A stretch of 64,000 bases of DNA from Clostridiales bacterium (GTDB lineage: Bacteria; Bacillota; Clostridia; Saccharofermentanales; Saccharofermentanaceae), in contig JAFVDI010000012.1 in the NCBI GenBank assembly GCA_017478485.1, positions 54,433-118,432 of the forward strand. Direction: 5' to 3'. Shown here piece after piece: positions 9,681 through 18,465 of this stretch. Within the stretch, counting starts at the first letter, position 1. Each line of letters opens with the position of its first letter. The notes beneath the pieces are model-generated. The model searched no databases and was not told the DNA's origin. It worked only from the letters and a program-made list of their open reading frames with translations. The translations under genes and the position numbers were made by a program.

Positions 9681-9748
9681 GGCCGGTCCTTTTCCTCTAT
9701 ATTTATTATTTATATAATATGCACGAGCACAGCCATATATCTTTGGTG

Positions 9749-9754
9749 TATAAT
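9749..9754 (+). promoter_or_regulatory. Consensus -10 box just before the MurT-like gene
   Basis: TATAAT lies 10 bases before the ATG at 9765, and no Shine-Dalgarno sequence stands between. If this is the true -10, the mRNA would be nearly leaderless. No good -35 was seen at the usual distance. Confidence 0.35.
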
Positions 9755-9764
9755 CGTGGGCGCT

Positions 9765-11102
9765 ATGAAGGTACGGATTTTTTTTACAATACTGATCTGC
9801 AAGATATTAAGGTTCCTGGCGGGCCTTATGGGACGTGGCTCGAGCATGCCCGGAAAGATAGCGCTTAAGCTCTTCCCGGATATCCTGTCACACCTTAAAT
9901 ATCCTGATACGGTAATTGCCGTAACGGGTTCCAACGGAAAGACATCCACAGTCGAGATGATCGCGCATGTCCTCCGCGAAGGCGGCTTGAAGGTTGCCTA
10001 CAACAAAGAGGGCTCCAACCAGACTGAGGGTGTTACGACTTTCCTTTTAAATGACGCGACTCTGGGCGGAAGGATCAGGAGCGATGCCGTTCTTCTCGAA
10101 TCCGACGAAAGATACATGAGAAGGACATTCAGGTTCTTCCATCCGAGATATCTGATAATCACCAATCTGTACCGCGACCAGATGACCAGAAACGGCCATC
10201 CTGAGTGGATCTACGACATTATCGGCCGCGGACTTCACGATGATATGACTCTCGTTCTCAATGCCGACGATCCGCTCGTTTCAAAGTTCGGAGCAGGAAG
10301 GGGAGGCACTCTTTATTTCGGGGCAGATCATCTTGACTGCGATACCGGAGTGAACGACAGCATCTACGATGACGGCAAGTACTGCCCCATCTGTAAGAAG
10401 CCGATGGAATATGAGTACTACCATTACAATCACATCGGCAAATACCGCTGCACCTCATGCGGTTTTGCAAGGCCTGACACGCGCTGGTCGCTTACGGGCA
10501 TCGATCTCGAAAACGGAAGCATCACGATCAACAATGAATATAAGATCCCGCTTACGTTCAACGGTATCTATCACTGCTACAACACTCTTGCGGCTTTTGC
10601 CGCCGCTGACCTTGCGGGCATATCAAAAGAAAAAGCCGCAGAAGCCCTCGGAGGCTATATCCTGAAGTCGGGACGCATCGTCGATTTTACTCTTAACAAG
10701 TGCGAAGGAAGGCTCCTTCTCTCAAAACACGAGAACTCGATCTCCTACGACCGTTCCATCGATGTCGTCGTAAAGGACCCGAGAAAGGTCAATGTAATGT
10801 TCATTGTTGATGCCATTAGCCGCAAGTATTTCACTTCGGATTCTTCGTGGCTCTGGGACATCGATTTTGAGAAACTGAGCCGCGACAATGTCGGAAAGAT
10901 AATACTTGCGGGCAAATACTGCAATGACCTCGCCGTCCGTTTTGAGGCAGCGGGGATCCCGAAGGAGAAAACTGAGATCTTCGAGACTGTAATGGAGGCA
11001 TCCCTCTTTGCAGGAAATCTGACTGATTATCTCTACGTGATCACATGCTTCTCTGATAAAGAGAAGATCCTGTCACTCGTTAAAAGGAAGGAGATCTCAT
11101 GA
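9765..11102 (+). CDS. murT: MurT-like Mur ligase (divergent lipid II isoglutaminyl synthase subunit)
   Basis: 445 residues from ATG 9765 (GTG at 9756 is also possible). The Mur ligase ATP loop is TGSNGKTST, followed by NQTEGVTT and NADDP. The MurT zinc-ribbon insertion is present as CPIC and CTSC in the central domain. In the C-terminal domain (DUF1727), the motifs I expect for MurT are altered: the LaKNPxG segment reads LSKHENS, and the DNxxADGxDxSW segment that supplies the third residue of the glutaminase triad reads DAISRKYFTSDSSW. It overlaps the GatD-like gene by 4 bases. The family is clear; the standard role in amidating lipid II D-Glu is doubtful. Confidence 0.8.
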   Translation: MKVRIFFTILICKILRFLAGLMGRGSSMPGKIALKLFPDILSHLKYPDTVIAVTGSNGKTSTVEMIAHVLREGGLKVAYNKEGSNQTEGVTTFLLNDATLGGRIRSDAVLLESDERYMRRTFRFFHPRYLIITNLYRDQMTRNGHPEWIYDIIGRGLHDDMTLVLNADDPLVSKFGAGRGGTLYFGADHLDCDTGVNDSIYDDGKYCPICKKPMEYEYYHYNHIGKYRCTSCGFARPDTRWSLTGIDLENGSITINNEYKIPLTFNGIYHCYNTLAAFAAADLAGISKEKAAEALGGYILKSGRIVDFTLNKCEGRLLLSKHENSISYDRSIDVVVKDPRKVNVMFIVDAISRKYFTSDSSWLWDIDFEKLSRDNVGKIILAGKYCNDLAVRFEAAGIPKEKTEIFETVMEASLFAGNLTDYLYVITCFSDKEKILSLVKRKEIS

Positions 11103-11812
11103 AGGTATCGATCCTCTATCTGTACTACGATTTCATGAACCTCTACGGTGACAACGGCAACGTGAGGATCATGGAGAAGCGCCTGAAGGATCAGGGCTTT
11201 GAGGTTGAAGTGATCAGAAAAACGGTTACTGATGACGAAATTGATTTTGACGGCGTTGATCTCATTTACTGCGGTTCGGGAACCGAATCCAGACGTTTCG
11301 CGGCAGTAAAGCACCTTAAGAGATTTGAAGACGGCTTTAAGAAGGCTGTAGCTGAAGGAACGCCCGTTCTTTTCACAGGAAATGCATGGGGGATGCTCGG
11401 AAAGTCCATAACATCTCTCGATGGCGAAAAGACAGAAGGTCTCGGACTTTTCGATTTTAACGTCAGGGAAGAGATCAAGCAGAGATTTACGGGCGATTCG
11501 GTCGAGTCAGCAGAAGGCTTTGGTCAGCAGTTTATAGGTTTCATCAACAAGTGCGACGTAATAGAAGACTTTGACGGATATATGTTCAAAGTCGAAAAGA
11601 CCATCGGACAGGTTCCGTTTGCCAAGGACGGCGTAAGGAAGGACAATCTGTACGGCATAAGTCTTATAGGTCCGGTCCTCGTAAAGAACCCGTTCTTTGC
11701 CGAACATCTCGTCTGGCTTATCGATGAGAGGCACGGAGTCAACTACAGGGAAGAGCATTATGAGTACGAGGAAAGAGGCTACCGCATCACGCTGAAAGCC
11801 CTTACGGAATAG
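11099..11812 (+). CDS. gatD: GatD-like class I glutamine amidotransferase lacking catalytic Cys and His
   Basis: 237 residues. The N terminus (YLYYDFMNLYGDNGNV) and the EGLGLFDF and GPVLVKNPFFAEHL segments are typical of GatD, the glutaminase partner of MurT. The nucleophile loop, normally CGGxQLLG, reads GNAWGMLG, which puts Gly94 (codon 11378-11380) where the catalytic Cys belongs. The C-terminal catalytic His, normally in LHGPLL, is Ile190 (codon 11666-11668). Both bases of the glutaminase reaction are therefore missing. The reading frame is intact and translationally coupled to the MurT-like gene, so this is a maintained pseudoenzyme or a repurposed partner rather than decay. Confidence 0.8.
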   Translation: MKVSILYLYYDFMNLYGDNGNVRIMEKRLKDQGFEVEVIRKTVTDDEIDFDGVDLIYCGSGTESRRFAAVKHLKRFEDGFKKAVAEGTPVLFTGNAWGMLGKSITSLDGEKTEGLGLFDFNVREEIKQRFTGDSVESAEGFGQQFIGFINKCDVIEDFDGYMFKVEKTIGQVPFAKDGVRKDNLYGISLIGPVLVKNPFFAEHLVWLIDERHGVNYREEHYEYEERGYRITLKALTE

Positions 11813-11855
11813 TAAAAACGCCTGTTTTATGGTATCTTGATTCACGGAGGTTACT

Positions 11856-12116
11856 ATGCATTACAAATACAGACCTGTCGGGGTATGTCCCTTCAATCTT
11901 GAATTTGACATCGATGATACATCTCATGTTACCAATATCCGTTTTGACGGCGGATGCAACGGTAATCTCAAGGCTGTCAGCAAGCTCTGCGAAGGAATGA
12001 CCGCAGCAGAGATAGCAGGAAAGCTTTCGGGCAATACCTGCGGCTTCAAGGACACATCATGTGCGGATCAGCTGGCAAGGGCAGTGCTCATGGCTGATTC
12101 GGAACTCGGAAAATAA
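11856..12116 (+). CDS. TSCPD domain protein (TIGR03905-type)
   Basis: 86 residues, the whole protein being one TSCPD domain: GVCPFNLEFDID near the start, FDGGCNGNLKAVSKLCEGM in the middle, and TSCADQLARAV at the end. The domain is shared with B12-dependent ribonucleotide reductases and with small stand-alone Clostridia proteins whose role is unknown; the cysteines may bind metal. CGGAGG precedes the ATG. A zinc-ribbon gene follows after 28 bases. Confidence 0.85.
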   Translation: MHYKYRPVGVCPFNLEFDIDDTSHVTNIRFDGGCNGNLKAVSKLCEGMTAAEIAGKLSGNTCGFKDTSCADQLARAVLMADSELGK

Positions 12117-12144
12117 GAGCACTGCTTGATAAGGGGATAGATAT

Positions 12145-13314
12145 ATGGCAGACACGATCAAATGTCCGAATTGCGGAAGTAATCTGAAGTTTGATCCGGA
12201 ATCACAGAAACTCGGATGCGATTTCTGCGGAGCTTCTTTTGATCCTTCTCTTTTCCAGGATGAGGTCAGCGAACTCACGGCGGAAGAATATAAGGCGGAA
12301 GAGACAGCGGCACAGGCACAGCCTGTTTCACAGCCCGCTGCTTCGGCGGCACAGCCGCAGCCGGAAGTTACCACGGAAGTATCAGAGGCCATCGGTCCTT
12401 CCGGACAGGGAGGAACTGCTCAGGCACCCCAGCAGGGTGAACAGATCGAGTTCATATGCAATTCGTGCGGTGCAAGAGTGGTTACTGACAGGAACACTTC
12501 AGCAACATTCTGCGCGTTCTGCGGATCACCTGCGCTCGTGGGACAGAGACTCACAAATGAATTCAAACCGCAGTACATGATCCCGTTCAAAGTGTCACGT
12601 CAAAAGGCAGAACAGGCTTTCATGAAGTGGGCCGGCGGCGGAAGATGGACGCCGTTCGGATTTGTTTCCAAGAAGAACATAACCAAGCTTACGGGTCTTT
12701 ATGTACCGTTCTGGCTTTTCAACATCAAGGCTCATATCGATGTTGAGGCTTCTGCCGAAGACATCTCGTATTCCGGTGAATACCGCACCACAAAATACTA
12801 TAAGGTCACAAGACAGGGTGATGTCGAATGGAAGAACATTCCTCTCGACGGAGAGACGAGGATCGATGACAAGCTCATGGAAGCCATCGAACCGTTTAAT
12901 TTCGAAAAACTGATACCCTACGATTACAACTACATTCCCGGTTTTTACGCCGACAGGTACGATCAGGATGCGCAGGCTCTTGCCATACGTGCCACCAACC
13001 GCGGCATTTCCGGAATGGATGAAGTTATAAATACGTCAATAGGCAAGAAATACGATCATCACAGGATCAAGAGGAACGGCAGCACGATCACGTCGATGGC
13101 AGCCAATTACGCTTTGCTTCCCGTTTGGTTCATGGCATATAAGTACCACAACAAGATGTACTACTTTGCGATGAACGGTCAGACCGGCGAGGTTGCCGGC
13201 AAGGTCCCTGTCAGCACAGTTAAGAAGACGGGATTCTTCTTCATTGCCCTTGCGGTCGCAGCTGTCATTGCCAGGCTGATCCTTGGCATTTTCATGAGGG
13301 GGATCTGGGGATGA
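12145..13314 (+). CDS. Double zinc-ribbon (TFIIB-type) membrane-anchored protein
   Basis: 389 residues. The first zinc ribbon is C7/C10/C25/C28. A Gln/Ala/Pro-rich linker (about 50-95) separates it from a second ribbon (CNSCGA...CAFCGS). The shared domain that starts IPFKVSRQKAEQAF follows. The C-terminal 25 residues form one membrane helix. It is a paralogue of the gene at 5132 with a longer linker. It overlaps the TPM-domain gene by 4 bases, and zinc-ribbon/TPM pairs recur in Firmicutes. The function is unknown; an envelope role is an inference. Confidence 0.7.
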   Translation: MADTIKCPNCGSNLKFDPESQKLGCDFCGASFDPSLFQDEVSELTAEEYKAEETAAQAQPVSQPAASAAQPQPEVTTEVSEAIGPSGQGGTAQAPQQGEQIEFICNSCGARVVTDRNTSATFCAFCGSPALVGQRLTNEFKPQYMIPFKVSRQKAEQAFMKWAGGGRWTPFGFVSKKNITKLTGLYVPFWLFNIKAHIDVEASAEDISYSGEYRTTKYYKVTRQGDVEWKNIPLDGETRIDDKLMEAIEPFNFEKLIPYDYNYIPGFYADRYDQDAQALAIRATNRGISGMDEVINTSIGKKYDHHRIKRNGSTITSMAANYALLPVWFMAYKYHNKMYYFAMNGQTGEVAGKVPVSTVKKTGFFFIALAVAAVIARLILGIFMRGIWG

Positions 13315-14153
13315 GCGCAAAAAAAGATAACGTACAGAAAATATCGATCTGGAGTGAGCTCAGCGGCGCTTCCATAGGTGTCGGAATAGGATTGCTCGGA
13401 ATTGTCATCGTATCCGTATTCTTCTACATCTTCATGAACCTTTCTCCCGCAAAGAAAGTCAGAGTGGATGACTTTGCGGAGATATTCTCGCAGGAGGAAG
13501 AAGATGCCCTCCGGGATCTTGCCGCAGATCTTTCCAGAGCAAAAGATATAAATGTCGTTTTGGTAACGACGCGCAATAAGGGCGACGGATATACCAATTC
13601 CGATTCAGACTGCGCAAAGTACGCAGGTGATTACTACATGAGGAATGTAAATACGGTTCCTCTTCAGAACAACTCCGGCATCTGCATCCTGGTAGATCTT
13701 ACGATCGATAAGGACGGACAGCGGTTCTTCTGGCTCTACACTTACGGTACTGCTCATTTTGCTGTCAGTGACAATGAGTGTTCGAATCTTTTCTATAGGA
13801 ACAAAGAGCTCCTCGGCAGAGGAGAATACGCAGAGGCTTTGACTAACGTCCTTCAAAGTCTCCACGGTTACAGCTACAAGGGTTACGGAGCGATCGTTTT
13901 CTTCACGCTGATCATTCCGGTTTTACTTGCCCTGATCGTTACGTACTTTTCAACTCCATCGAGGAGACTCGATCCCGTTCCGGCTGCATCACAGTACAGG
14001 ATCAGTGCTCCAACGGCCGTTCAGGGTGAAGACATATTCTTAAGAAAGACGACCGTAAGAGTGGAATCATCTTCGTCCGGTGGAGGCGGAGGCGGTTTCT
14101 CCGGCGGCGGAGGCGGAGGCGGATTCTCCGGTGGCGGCGGCGGCCGTTTCTGA
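13311..14153 (+). CDS. TPM domain (TLP18.3/Psb32/MOLO-1) membrane protein with Gly-rich tail
   Basis: 280 residues. There is an N-terminal membrane helix (about 20-45) and a TPM domain (about 50-185) starting VDDFAEIFSQEEEDAL, with NNSGICILVDLTI in the core. A second helix lies at about 190-215, and the protein ends in an almost pure Gly/Ser/Phe tail. This layout matches the YgcG-like phosphatase-fold family of membrane proteins. It is coupled to the upstream zinc-ribbon gene. The low-complexity tail is usual in the family. Confidence 0.82.
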   Translation: MSAKKDNVQKISIWSELSGASIGVGIGLLGIVIVSVFFYIFMNLSPAKKVRVDDFAEIFSQEEEDALRDLAADLSRAKDINVVLVTTRNKGDGYTNSDSDCAKYAGDYYMRNVNTVPLQNNSGICILVDLTIDKDGQRFFWLYTYGTAHFAVSDNECSNLFYRNKELLGRGEYAEALTNVLQSLHGYSYKGYGAIVFFTLIIPVLLALIVTYFSTPSRRLDPVPAASQYRISAPTAVQGEDIFLRKTTVRVESSSSGGGGGGFSGGGGGGGFSGGGGGRF

Positions 14154-14173
14154 TTACAGCATAAGAGGTATCA

Positions 14174-14899
14174 ATGTTAAGTATCGTAGTACCTGCCTAT
14201 AACGAAGGCGAGCATATCTATGACAACCTGACAATCATCGATAAGTCGGTCTCAAAGATCACATCTGATTATGAGATCGTTGCCGTCAATGACGGCAGTA
14301 AGGATAACACCGGTGCGGAAGTGGCTCGCGCTGCTTCGGAAAACCCGCATATCAGGGACTGCGGCTATGAAGTCAACCGCGGCAAGGGCGGTGCTGTTAC
14401 ATGGGGCATCAAGAACAGCCGCGGCGACATCGTAGGCTTCCTGGATGCAGACCTGGATCTTAATCCTGATATGTTTGCCGGATACGTAAAGGCGATGAAC
14501 GATACCGGATCGGATATTGTTATCGGCTCGAAGATGCATAAGGATTCCAAACTCGATTATCCGTTTGCAAGAAAAGTCTTTTCACTTTGCTATTACATCA
14601 TGTTGAAAGTTCTTTTCGGACTTAAGTGCCATGATACCCAGACGGGCATCAAACTCTACAGGGGAGATCTGATAAGGAAGCTTGCCCCGCTTCGAAAAGT
14701 CGACGGATTTGCGTTTGACATCGAGCTCCTGGCTCTCGCCAACAAGTGCGGCGCCAAGCTCCTTGAAATGCCGGTCGAGCTTAATTTCACAAGGGGAGAA
14801 TCCTTCGGAAGGATCAAGTTCAAGGATGTCTGGAAGATGTTTACCGACACCTGGAAGATCTGGTGGGACTTAAGGATCAGAAAGAAATACCAGCTGTAA
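14174..14899 (+). CDS. Family 2 glycosyltransferase, DPM1-like
   Basis: 241 residues. It has the GT-A start VVPAYNEGEHI, AVNDGSKDNT, the metal-binding LDADLDL motif, and HDTQTGIKLYR in the acceptor loop, all as in dolichyl/polyprenyl-phosphate mannosyl- or glucosyltransferases. There is no C-terminal membrane pair, so it is a soluble or peripheral enzyme that would load a sugar onto a lipid carrier. The start has a weak AAGAGG site. Confidence 0.88.
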   Translation: MLSIVVPAYNEGEHIYDNLTIIDKSVSKITSDYEIVAVNDGSKDNTGAEVARAASENPHIRDCGYEVNRGKGGAVTWGIKNSRGDIVGFLDADLDLNPDMFAGYVKAMNDTGSDIVIGSKMHKDSKLDYPFARKVFSLCYYIMLKVLFGLKCHDTQTGIKLYRGDLIRKLAPLRKVDGFAFDIELLALANKCGAKLLEMPVELNFTRGESFGRIKFKDVWKMFTDTWKIWWDLRIRKKYQL

Positions 14900-14985
14900 T
14901 TGACGCAAGACAACGTGCACACTCAATGCTTTAAACTGTTGCGTGTTTTATACAAATTAGTGGTGCAAATGAAATCTTTTCGCGT

Positions 14986-14991
14986 TATAAT
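14986..14991 (+). promoter_or_regulatory. -10 box for the HD/NUDIX genes
   Basis: TATAAT lies 33 bases before the TTG start of the HD-domain gene. The sequence 17 bases upstream (GTGCAA) is only a poor -35. Confidence 0.35.
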
Positions 14992-15024
14992 GGCCTTGAT
15001 ATCAGAAAGGGCAGAAGCAAGCAG

Positions 15025-15606
15025 TTGAGTTCTATACCTAAAGAGATTACCGAATATAAGCTGGCCAAGGAGTTGTTTACCCGTGGCCATGATATTCTTT
15101 TAGATCCCAAAGCTCATCAGATGAAGAACTTTACTCAGCATGGCAAGACGACCGTGTTTGAGCACTGCGTTTCCGTTGCCAAATTCTCACTTCTCATGGC
15201 CCAGTATCTTGAGAAGCGATTCAATCTCAAGTTCGATAAAGACAGCCTCGTAAGAGCTGCACTGCTTCACGATTATTTCCTTTATGACTGGCACGATAAG
15301 ACGGTTCCCGGACACAATATCCATGGTTTTACTCATCCCAGGACTGCCTGCATGAATGCCGACAGGGATTTCGGTCTTAACGAGATCGAGAAGGACATTA
15401 TCAGCAAGCATATGTTCCCGCTGACATTCATGCCTCCGAAGTACCGCGAGAGTGTTCTCGTTACTTTGGCAGACAAGTGGTGTGCCCTCTGCGAGACCTT
15501 TAAGGTCGACGTTTCTTCTTACATAATCTACCGCGTAAACTACCGTATCGCGCTTGCCAACGGCGAGCTTCGATCAGACAGTGAGAACGCGGAAGCGACT
15601 GCCTGA
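15025..15606 (+). CDS. HD domain phosphohydrolase
   Basis: 193 residues from a TTG start. The HD signature is visible as a first His (HCVSVAKFS), the central LLHDYFLYDW, and a later His. This metal-dependent phosphohydrolase fold acts on nucleotides or nucleic acids; the substrate is unknown. The ribosome site (AAAGGG) is further upstream than usual, so the start is only fairly sure. The NUDIX gene begins 24 bases downstream. Confidence 0.8.
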   Translation: MSSIPKEITEYKLAKELFTRGHDILLDPKAHQMKNFTQHGKTTVFEHCVSVAKFSLLMAQYLEKRFNLKFDKDSLVRAALLHDYFLYDWHDKTVPGHNIHGFTHPRTACMNADRDFGLNEIEKDIISKHMFPLTFMPPKYRESVLVTLADKWCALCETFKVDVSSYIIYRVNYRIALANGELRSDSENAEATA

Positions 15607-15630
15607 TCGGTCTTTCTTCCGGCGTCGGAT

Positions 15631-16122
15631 ATGCGTCTATCCAATCTGACAACACTCATATACATTACCAAAGGGGATAAATGTCTCTTTATCCGCAAGA
15701 CCAGAAAGGGCGATATGAACCTGGACAAATGGCTTGGTATCGGCGGCCATTTCGAGACAGACGAGACACCGGAGGAATGCGCCTTAAGAGAGCTCAAAGA
15801 AGAGAGCGGTATTGTACGTGAGGATATGACTGATCTTGAGTACAGGGGCCTTGTGACGTTCCTTTCTTCGGAATATGAAAGCGAATACATGCATGTATTC
15901 ACGGCAAGCGTTCCTGAAAATTTTGAGGTTCCGTTAAAGGCATGCGACGAGGGCGAACTTGCCTGGGTCGGATTGGACAAGATAAAGGATCTTCCTGTCT
16001 GGGAAGGTGACAAGATCATGTTCGACTATCTTTTTTACCGCAAGCCGCGCCGTTTCTTTACGATGAAGTTCAGATACGAGGGTGACCGTCTGGCCTGCCA
16101 CGAAGAACGGGAATATCTCTGA
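15631..16122 (+). CDS. NUDIX hydrolase (8-oxo-dGTP diphosphatase-like)
   Basis: 163 residues. The Nudix box is complete: G39, five residues, E45, seven residues, RELKEESGI. The N terminus (TTLIYITKGDKCLFIRK) and the late WVGLDKIKDLPVWEGD are typical of MutT-like 8-oxo-dGTP diphosphatases, which clean the nucleotide pool. It is likely cotranscribed with the HD gene. Confidence 0.9.
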   Translation: MRLSNLTTLIYITKGDKCLFIRKTRKGDMNLDKWLGIGGHFETDETPEECALRELKEESGIVREDMTDLEYRGLVTFLSSEYESEYMHVFTASVPENFEVPLKACDEGELAWVGLDKIKDLPVWEGDKIMFDYLFYRKPRRFFTMKFRYEGDRLACHEEREYL

Positions 16123-16217
16123 TTGCATTTCACCTTTGATTTTTCGCCACTTACCCCGTTTTATGACACGGGGCGTGACCTTTTTGCTACTATGGGGCCA
16201 CGAAGGAGGTGAGACAA

Positions 16218-16415
16218 ATGATCTCAAAGTTCTTAAAGAGCAAATGGTGGAACCTGACGGCTGCCGTAACTTCATTTGCAACGATAGGATACGTTATCTT
16301 CATTGCCGTTGCATTCCGCATTTTCTTTGTGTGGTTCTTTATGGCATCGCTTTTCATGACCGTTTACGAGCTCTATAAGTTTTTTACTTTTAAGGAGAGT
16401 CATGATGTAACATAA
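16218..16415 (+). CDS. Small membrane protein
   Basis: 65 residues from ATG 16218, fixed by AAGGAGGTGA just upstream. Two hydrophobic segments (about 12-32 and 34-52) with a short aromatic-rich turn make this a predicted two-helix membrane protein. The family is not recognised. A CCCCGT/ACGGGG hairpin at 16154-16173 lies between it and the NUDIX gene and may separate the transcripts. Confidence 0.6.
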   Translation: MISKFLKSKWWNLTAAVTSFATIGYVIFIAVAFRIFFVWFFMASLFMTVYELYKFFTFKESHDVT

Positions 16416-16447
16416 CAGGTGCAGTTATTTATCGGAGGCATTCTAAA

Positions 16448-16885
16448 GTGAAAGTAAGCATTGATCTTTCGGCTGAATATAAGGAACCTTATGCAGTTAT
16501 CCATACCGACAAGGTAACTGATGAGATAACACGCATAATAGACATTTTCAGCAATAACGATACGCCTGTAACCGCTCTGCAGAATGAAGAAGAGATAGTC
16601 GTTCTTAAGCCTGATGAGATCTTTATGGTCAGGATCGAAGGCGGAGATACGGTGATCTACGGCGAAAAGCAGAAGTACCGTTCAAGGAAAAGACTCTATG
16701 AGCTTGCGGAAATCCTTGGCAAAAAGTTCATGCAGATATCGAAAACCACGCTGATCAATCTGTCCGGTATAGACAGCATAGAACCGGGCTTCAGCGGCAC
16801 GATGTTATTGAAATTAAAGAACGGAAACAAAGACTACGTATCGAGAAAATATCTGCCTGATTTTAAACGTTACCTCGGATTATAG
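16448..16885 (+). CDS. LytTR family DNA-binding regulator
   Basis: 145 residues from GTG with GGAGG ten bases upstream. The second half is a LytTR domain (KYRSRKRLYELAEILG, FMQISKTTLINL, SRKYLPDFKRYLGL). There is no receiver domain, as is common when LytTR is paired with a DUF3021 membrane protein, which is exactly the next gene. In known pairs the two autoregulate and control envelope functions. Confidence 0.88.
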   Translation: MKVSIDLSAEYKEPYAVIHTDKVTDEITRIIDIFSNNDTPVTALQNEEEIVVLKPDEIFMVRIEGGDTVIYGEKQKYRSRKRLYELAEILGKKFMQISKTTLINLSGIDSIEPGFSGTMLLKLKNGNKDYVSRKYLPDFKRYLGL

Positions 16886-16898
16886 GGAGGATATAAAG

Positions 16899-17336
16899 AT
16901 GAAAGAGACAGTAAAAGAACTGTTCAGAAGCATAGTGATCAGCATCGGAATGGCACTGGCGATATTCTGTATCATCGGCATTGTCTTTGATGTCGGCAAC
17001 GGCGGAAAGTTCAGCCTTGAAAACTACAGCTTTACGAAGATGGTGTTTGGAAGCATGATCGTCGGACTGGGTTTTGGCGTACCGACGGTCGTTTACAACA
17101 AAGACAGCATTCCCATGCCCATAAGGGTGGTCATACATATGGGGACAGGCTGCGTCATCTACACGGTCGTTGCATATTACGTCGGGTGGATAGGAGGATC
17201 TCAAACACTGCTGCAGGGAATCCTGATCGCAGCGATCCAGCTTCTTGTGGCATTTATCATCTGGTTCTGCTTCATGGTTTTCTACAGGAAAGAAGCAAAG
17301 AAGATGAACGAAAAGCTTCAGGCTATGAAGAGATAA
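16899..17336 (+). CDS. DUF3021 family membrane protein
   Basis: 145 residues with four predicted membrane helices, ending in a basic tail (RKEAKKMNEK). The FGSMIVGLGFGVPTVVYN region is typical of DUF3021. It lies 13 bases after the LytTR gene and probably senses or inhibits it. Confidence 0.85.
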   Translation: MKETVKELFRSIVISIGMALAIFCIIGIVFDVGNGGKFSLENYSFTKMVFGSMIVGLGFGVPTVVYNKDSIPMPIRVVIHMGTGCVIYTVVAYYVGWIGGSQTLLQGILIAAIQLLVAFIIWFCFMVFYRKEAKKMNEKLQAMKR

Positions 17337-17390
17337 GGGAAAAACCTGACTTTTGCCAAATTAACAGTTAGAAACACGGCCTCCTTCTGC

Positions 17391-17396
17391 TATAAT
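17391..17396 (+). promoter_or_regulatory. -10 box for the transglutaminase lipoprotein gene
   Basis: TATAAT lies 23 bases before the ATG at 17419. No convincing -35 was found at 17 bases. Confidence 0.35.
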
Positions 17397-17418
17397 TCGC
17401 GCGGTGGGAGGCTTTTAT

Positions 17419-18456
17419 ATGAGAAATAAAAAGATCATATGCCTGATCCTGACATGCACATTCCTGTTGACGGGATGCAGCGTCAGCAAAGAGACACAGG
17501 CTGCAACAAACGCAACAACTGTAACGTCTGAGACTGCTGTTCAGACGACTGTTAAGCAGAAGCTCGAATATAACCCTCATCCGTATTCAAAGAAACTTTC
17601 CGAGAGGATCCCTCAGGAAAACTGGGATGCTCTGTATAATCTTTCCGATGCCATAAGAAAAGGCGAGACCTCATTTAAATGTGCCAGCGAGGAGGCATAC
17701 AAATGGTGTACGGACATTACCGTGCTCTGCTGCCTCATTCCGCCCGCAGGCACGAAGATAGAAGGCAAGAGTGATGACGGTTCTCCCGCATTTGAAAACG
17801 GCACCGGCAAGATACACTACAATATGCCTGCCGATGAGTATATTAAAAGACAGGCTGATTTCGAGAAGATGATCGAAGACATACTCAACAGTAACATCGA
17901 GTTTGATGATACCGAGTATGAGAAAGCTCTAAAACTTTATCTTTATGTCGCAAACAATTACATTTACGGTGAGATGACCGAGGAAGAAGCAAAAGACGGA
18001 TATGTGTATCTGTCTTTTATGAACAAAAAGGGCGTCTGTGAGAACTTTGCCGGCCTTTATGCTTATCTGCTCCTTCAATCGGGCGTTGATGCGTTCAGCA
18101 TAGGATGCTTTGACAAGAACTGCCACGCGTGGACTTATGCGGTTATTAACGGTCAGGGATATCACATCGATAGTACCTGGGCTCTTAAAGGAGACCGCGA
18201 AGGCATTTATCTTGATTACTTCATGATGAGCGATAACGAAAGAGAAAAAGACAACTGCCCGGTCGGAGATCTTACGGGTGCTCTGATTCCGCAGTATTGG
18301 GCAAACCACACTTCGTGGAAGCTTCCAGCAAAGGATGACCGTTATAATATCAGGGACTGGTGTTATTTCGAGTCGATGGATGAAGAAAACAAGATCCTTC
18401 ACTATATCGATATGTATAACGAGCACCGTGAGTTCTATTATGAGAACGTAAAATAA
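17419..18456 (+). CDS. Transglutaminase-like lipoprotein
   Basis: 345 residues from ATG 17419 (ribosome site GGGAGG). The signal peptide has the lipobox LTGC, then a Thr/Ala-rich linker. A transglutaminase-core triad is visible: Cys in KKGVCENFAGLYAYLL, His in NCHAWTYA and Asp in YHIDSTWAL. Bacterial secreted members act as cysteine peptidases or crosslinkers on the cell surface. The methyltransferase gene begins 9 bases later. Confidence 0.85.
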   Translation: MRNKKIICLILTCTFLLTGCSVSKETQAATNATTVTSETAVQTTVKQKLEYNPHPYSKKLSERIPQENWDALYNLSDAIRKGETSFKCASEEAYKWCTDITVLCCLIPPAGTKIEGKSDDGSPAFENGTGKIHYNMPADEYIKRQADFEKMIEDILNSNIEFDDTEYEKALKLYLYVANNYIYGEMTEEEAKDGYVYLSFMNKKGVCENFAGLYAYLLLQSGVDAFSIGCFDKNCHAWTYAVINGQGYHIDSTWALKGDREGIYLDYFMMSDNEREKDNCPVGDLTGALIPQYWANHTSWKLPAKDDRYNIRDWCYFESMDEENKILHYIDMYNEHREFYYENVK

Positions 18457-18465
18457 GGGTGGAAT

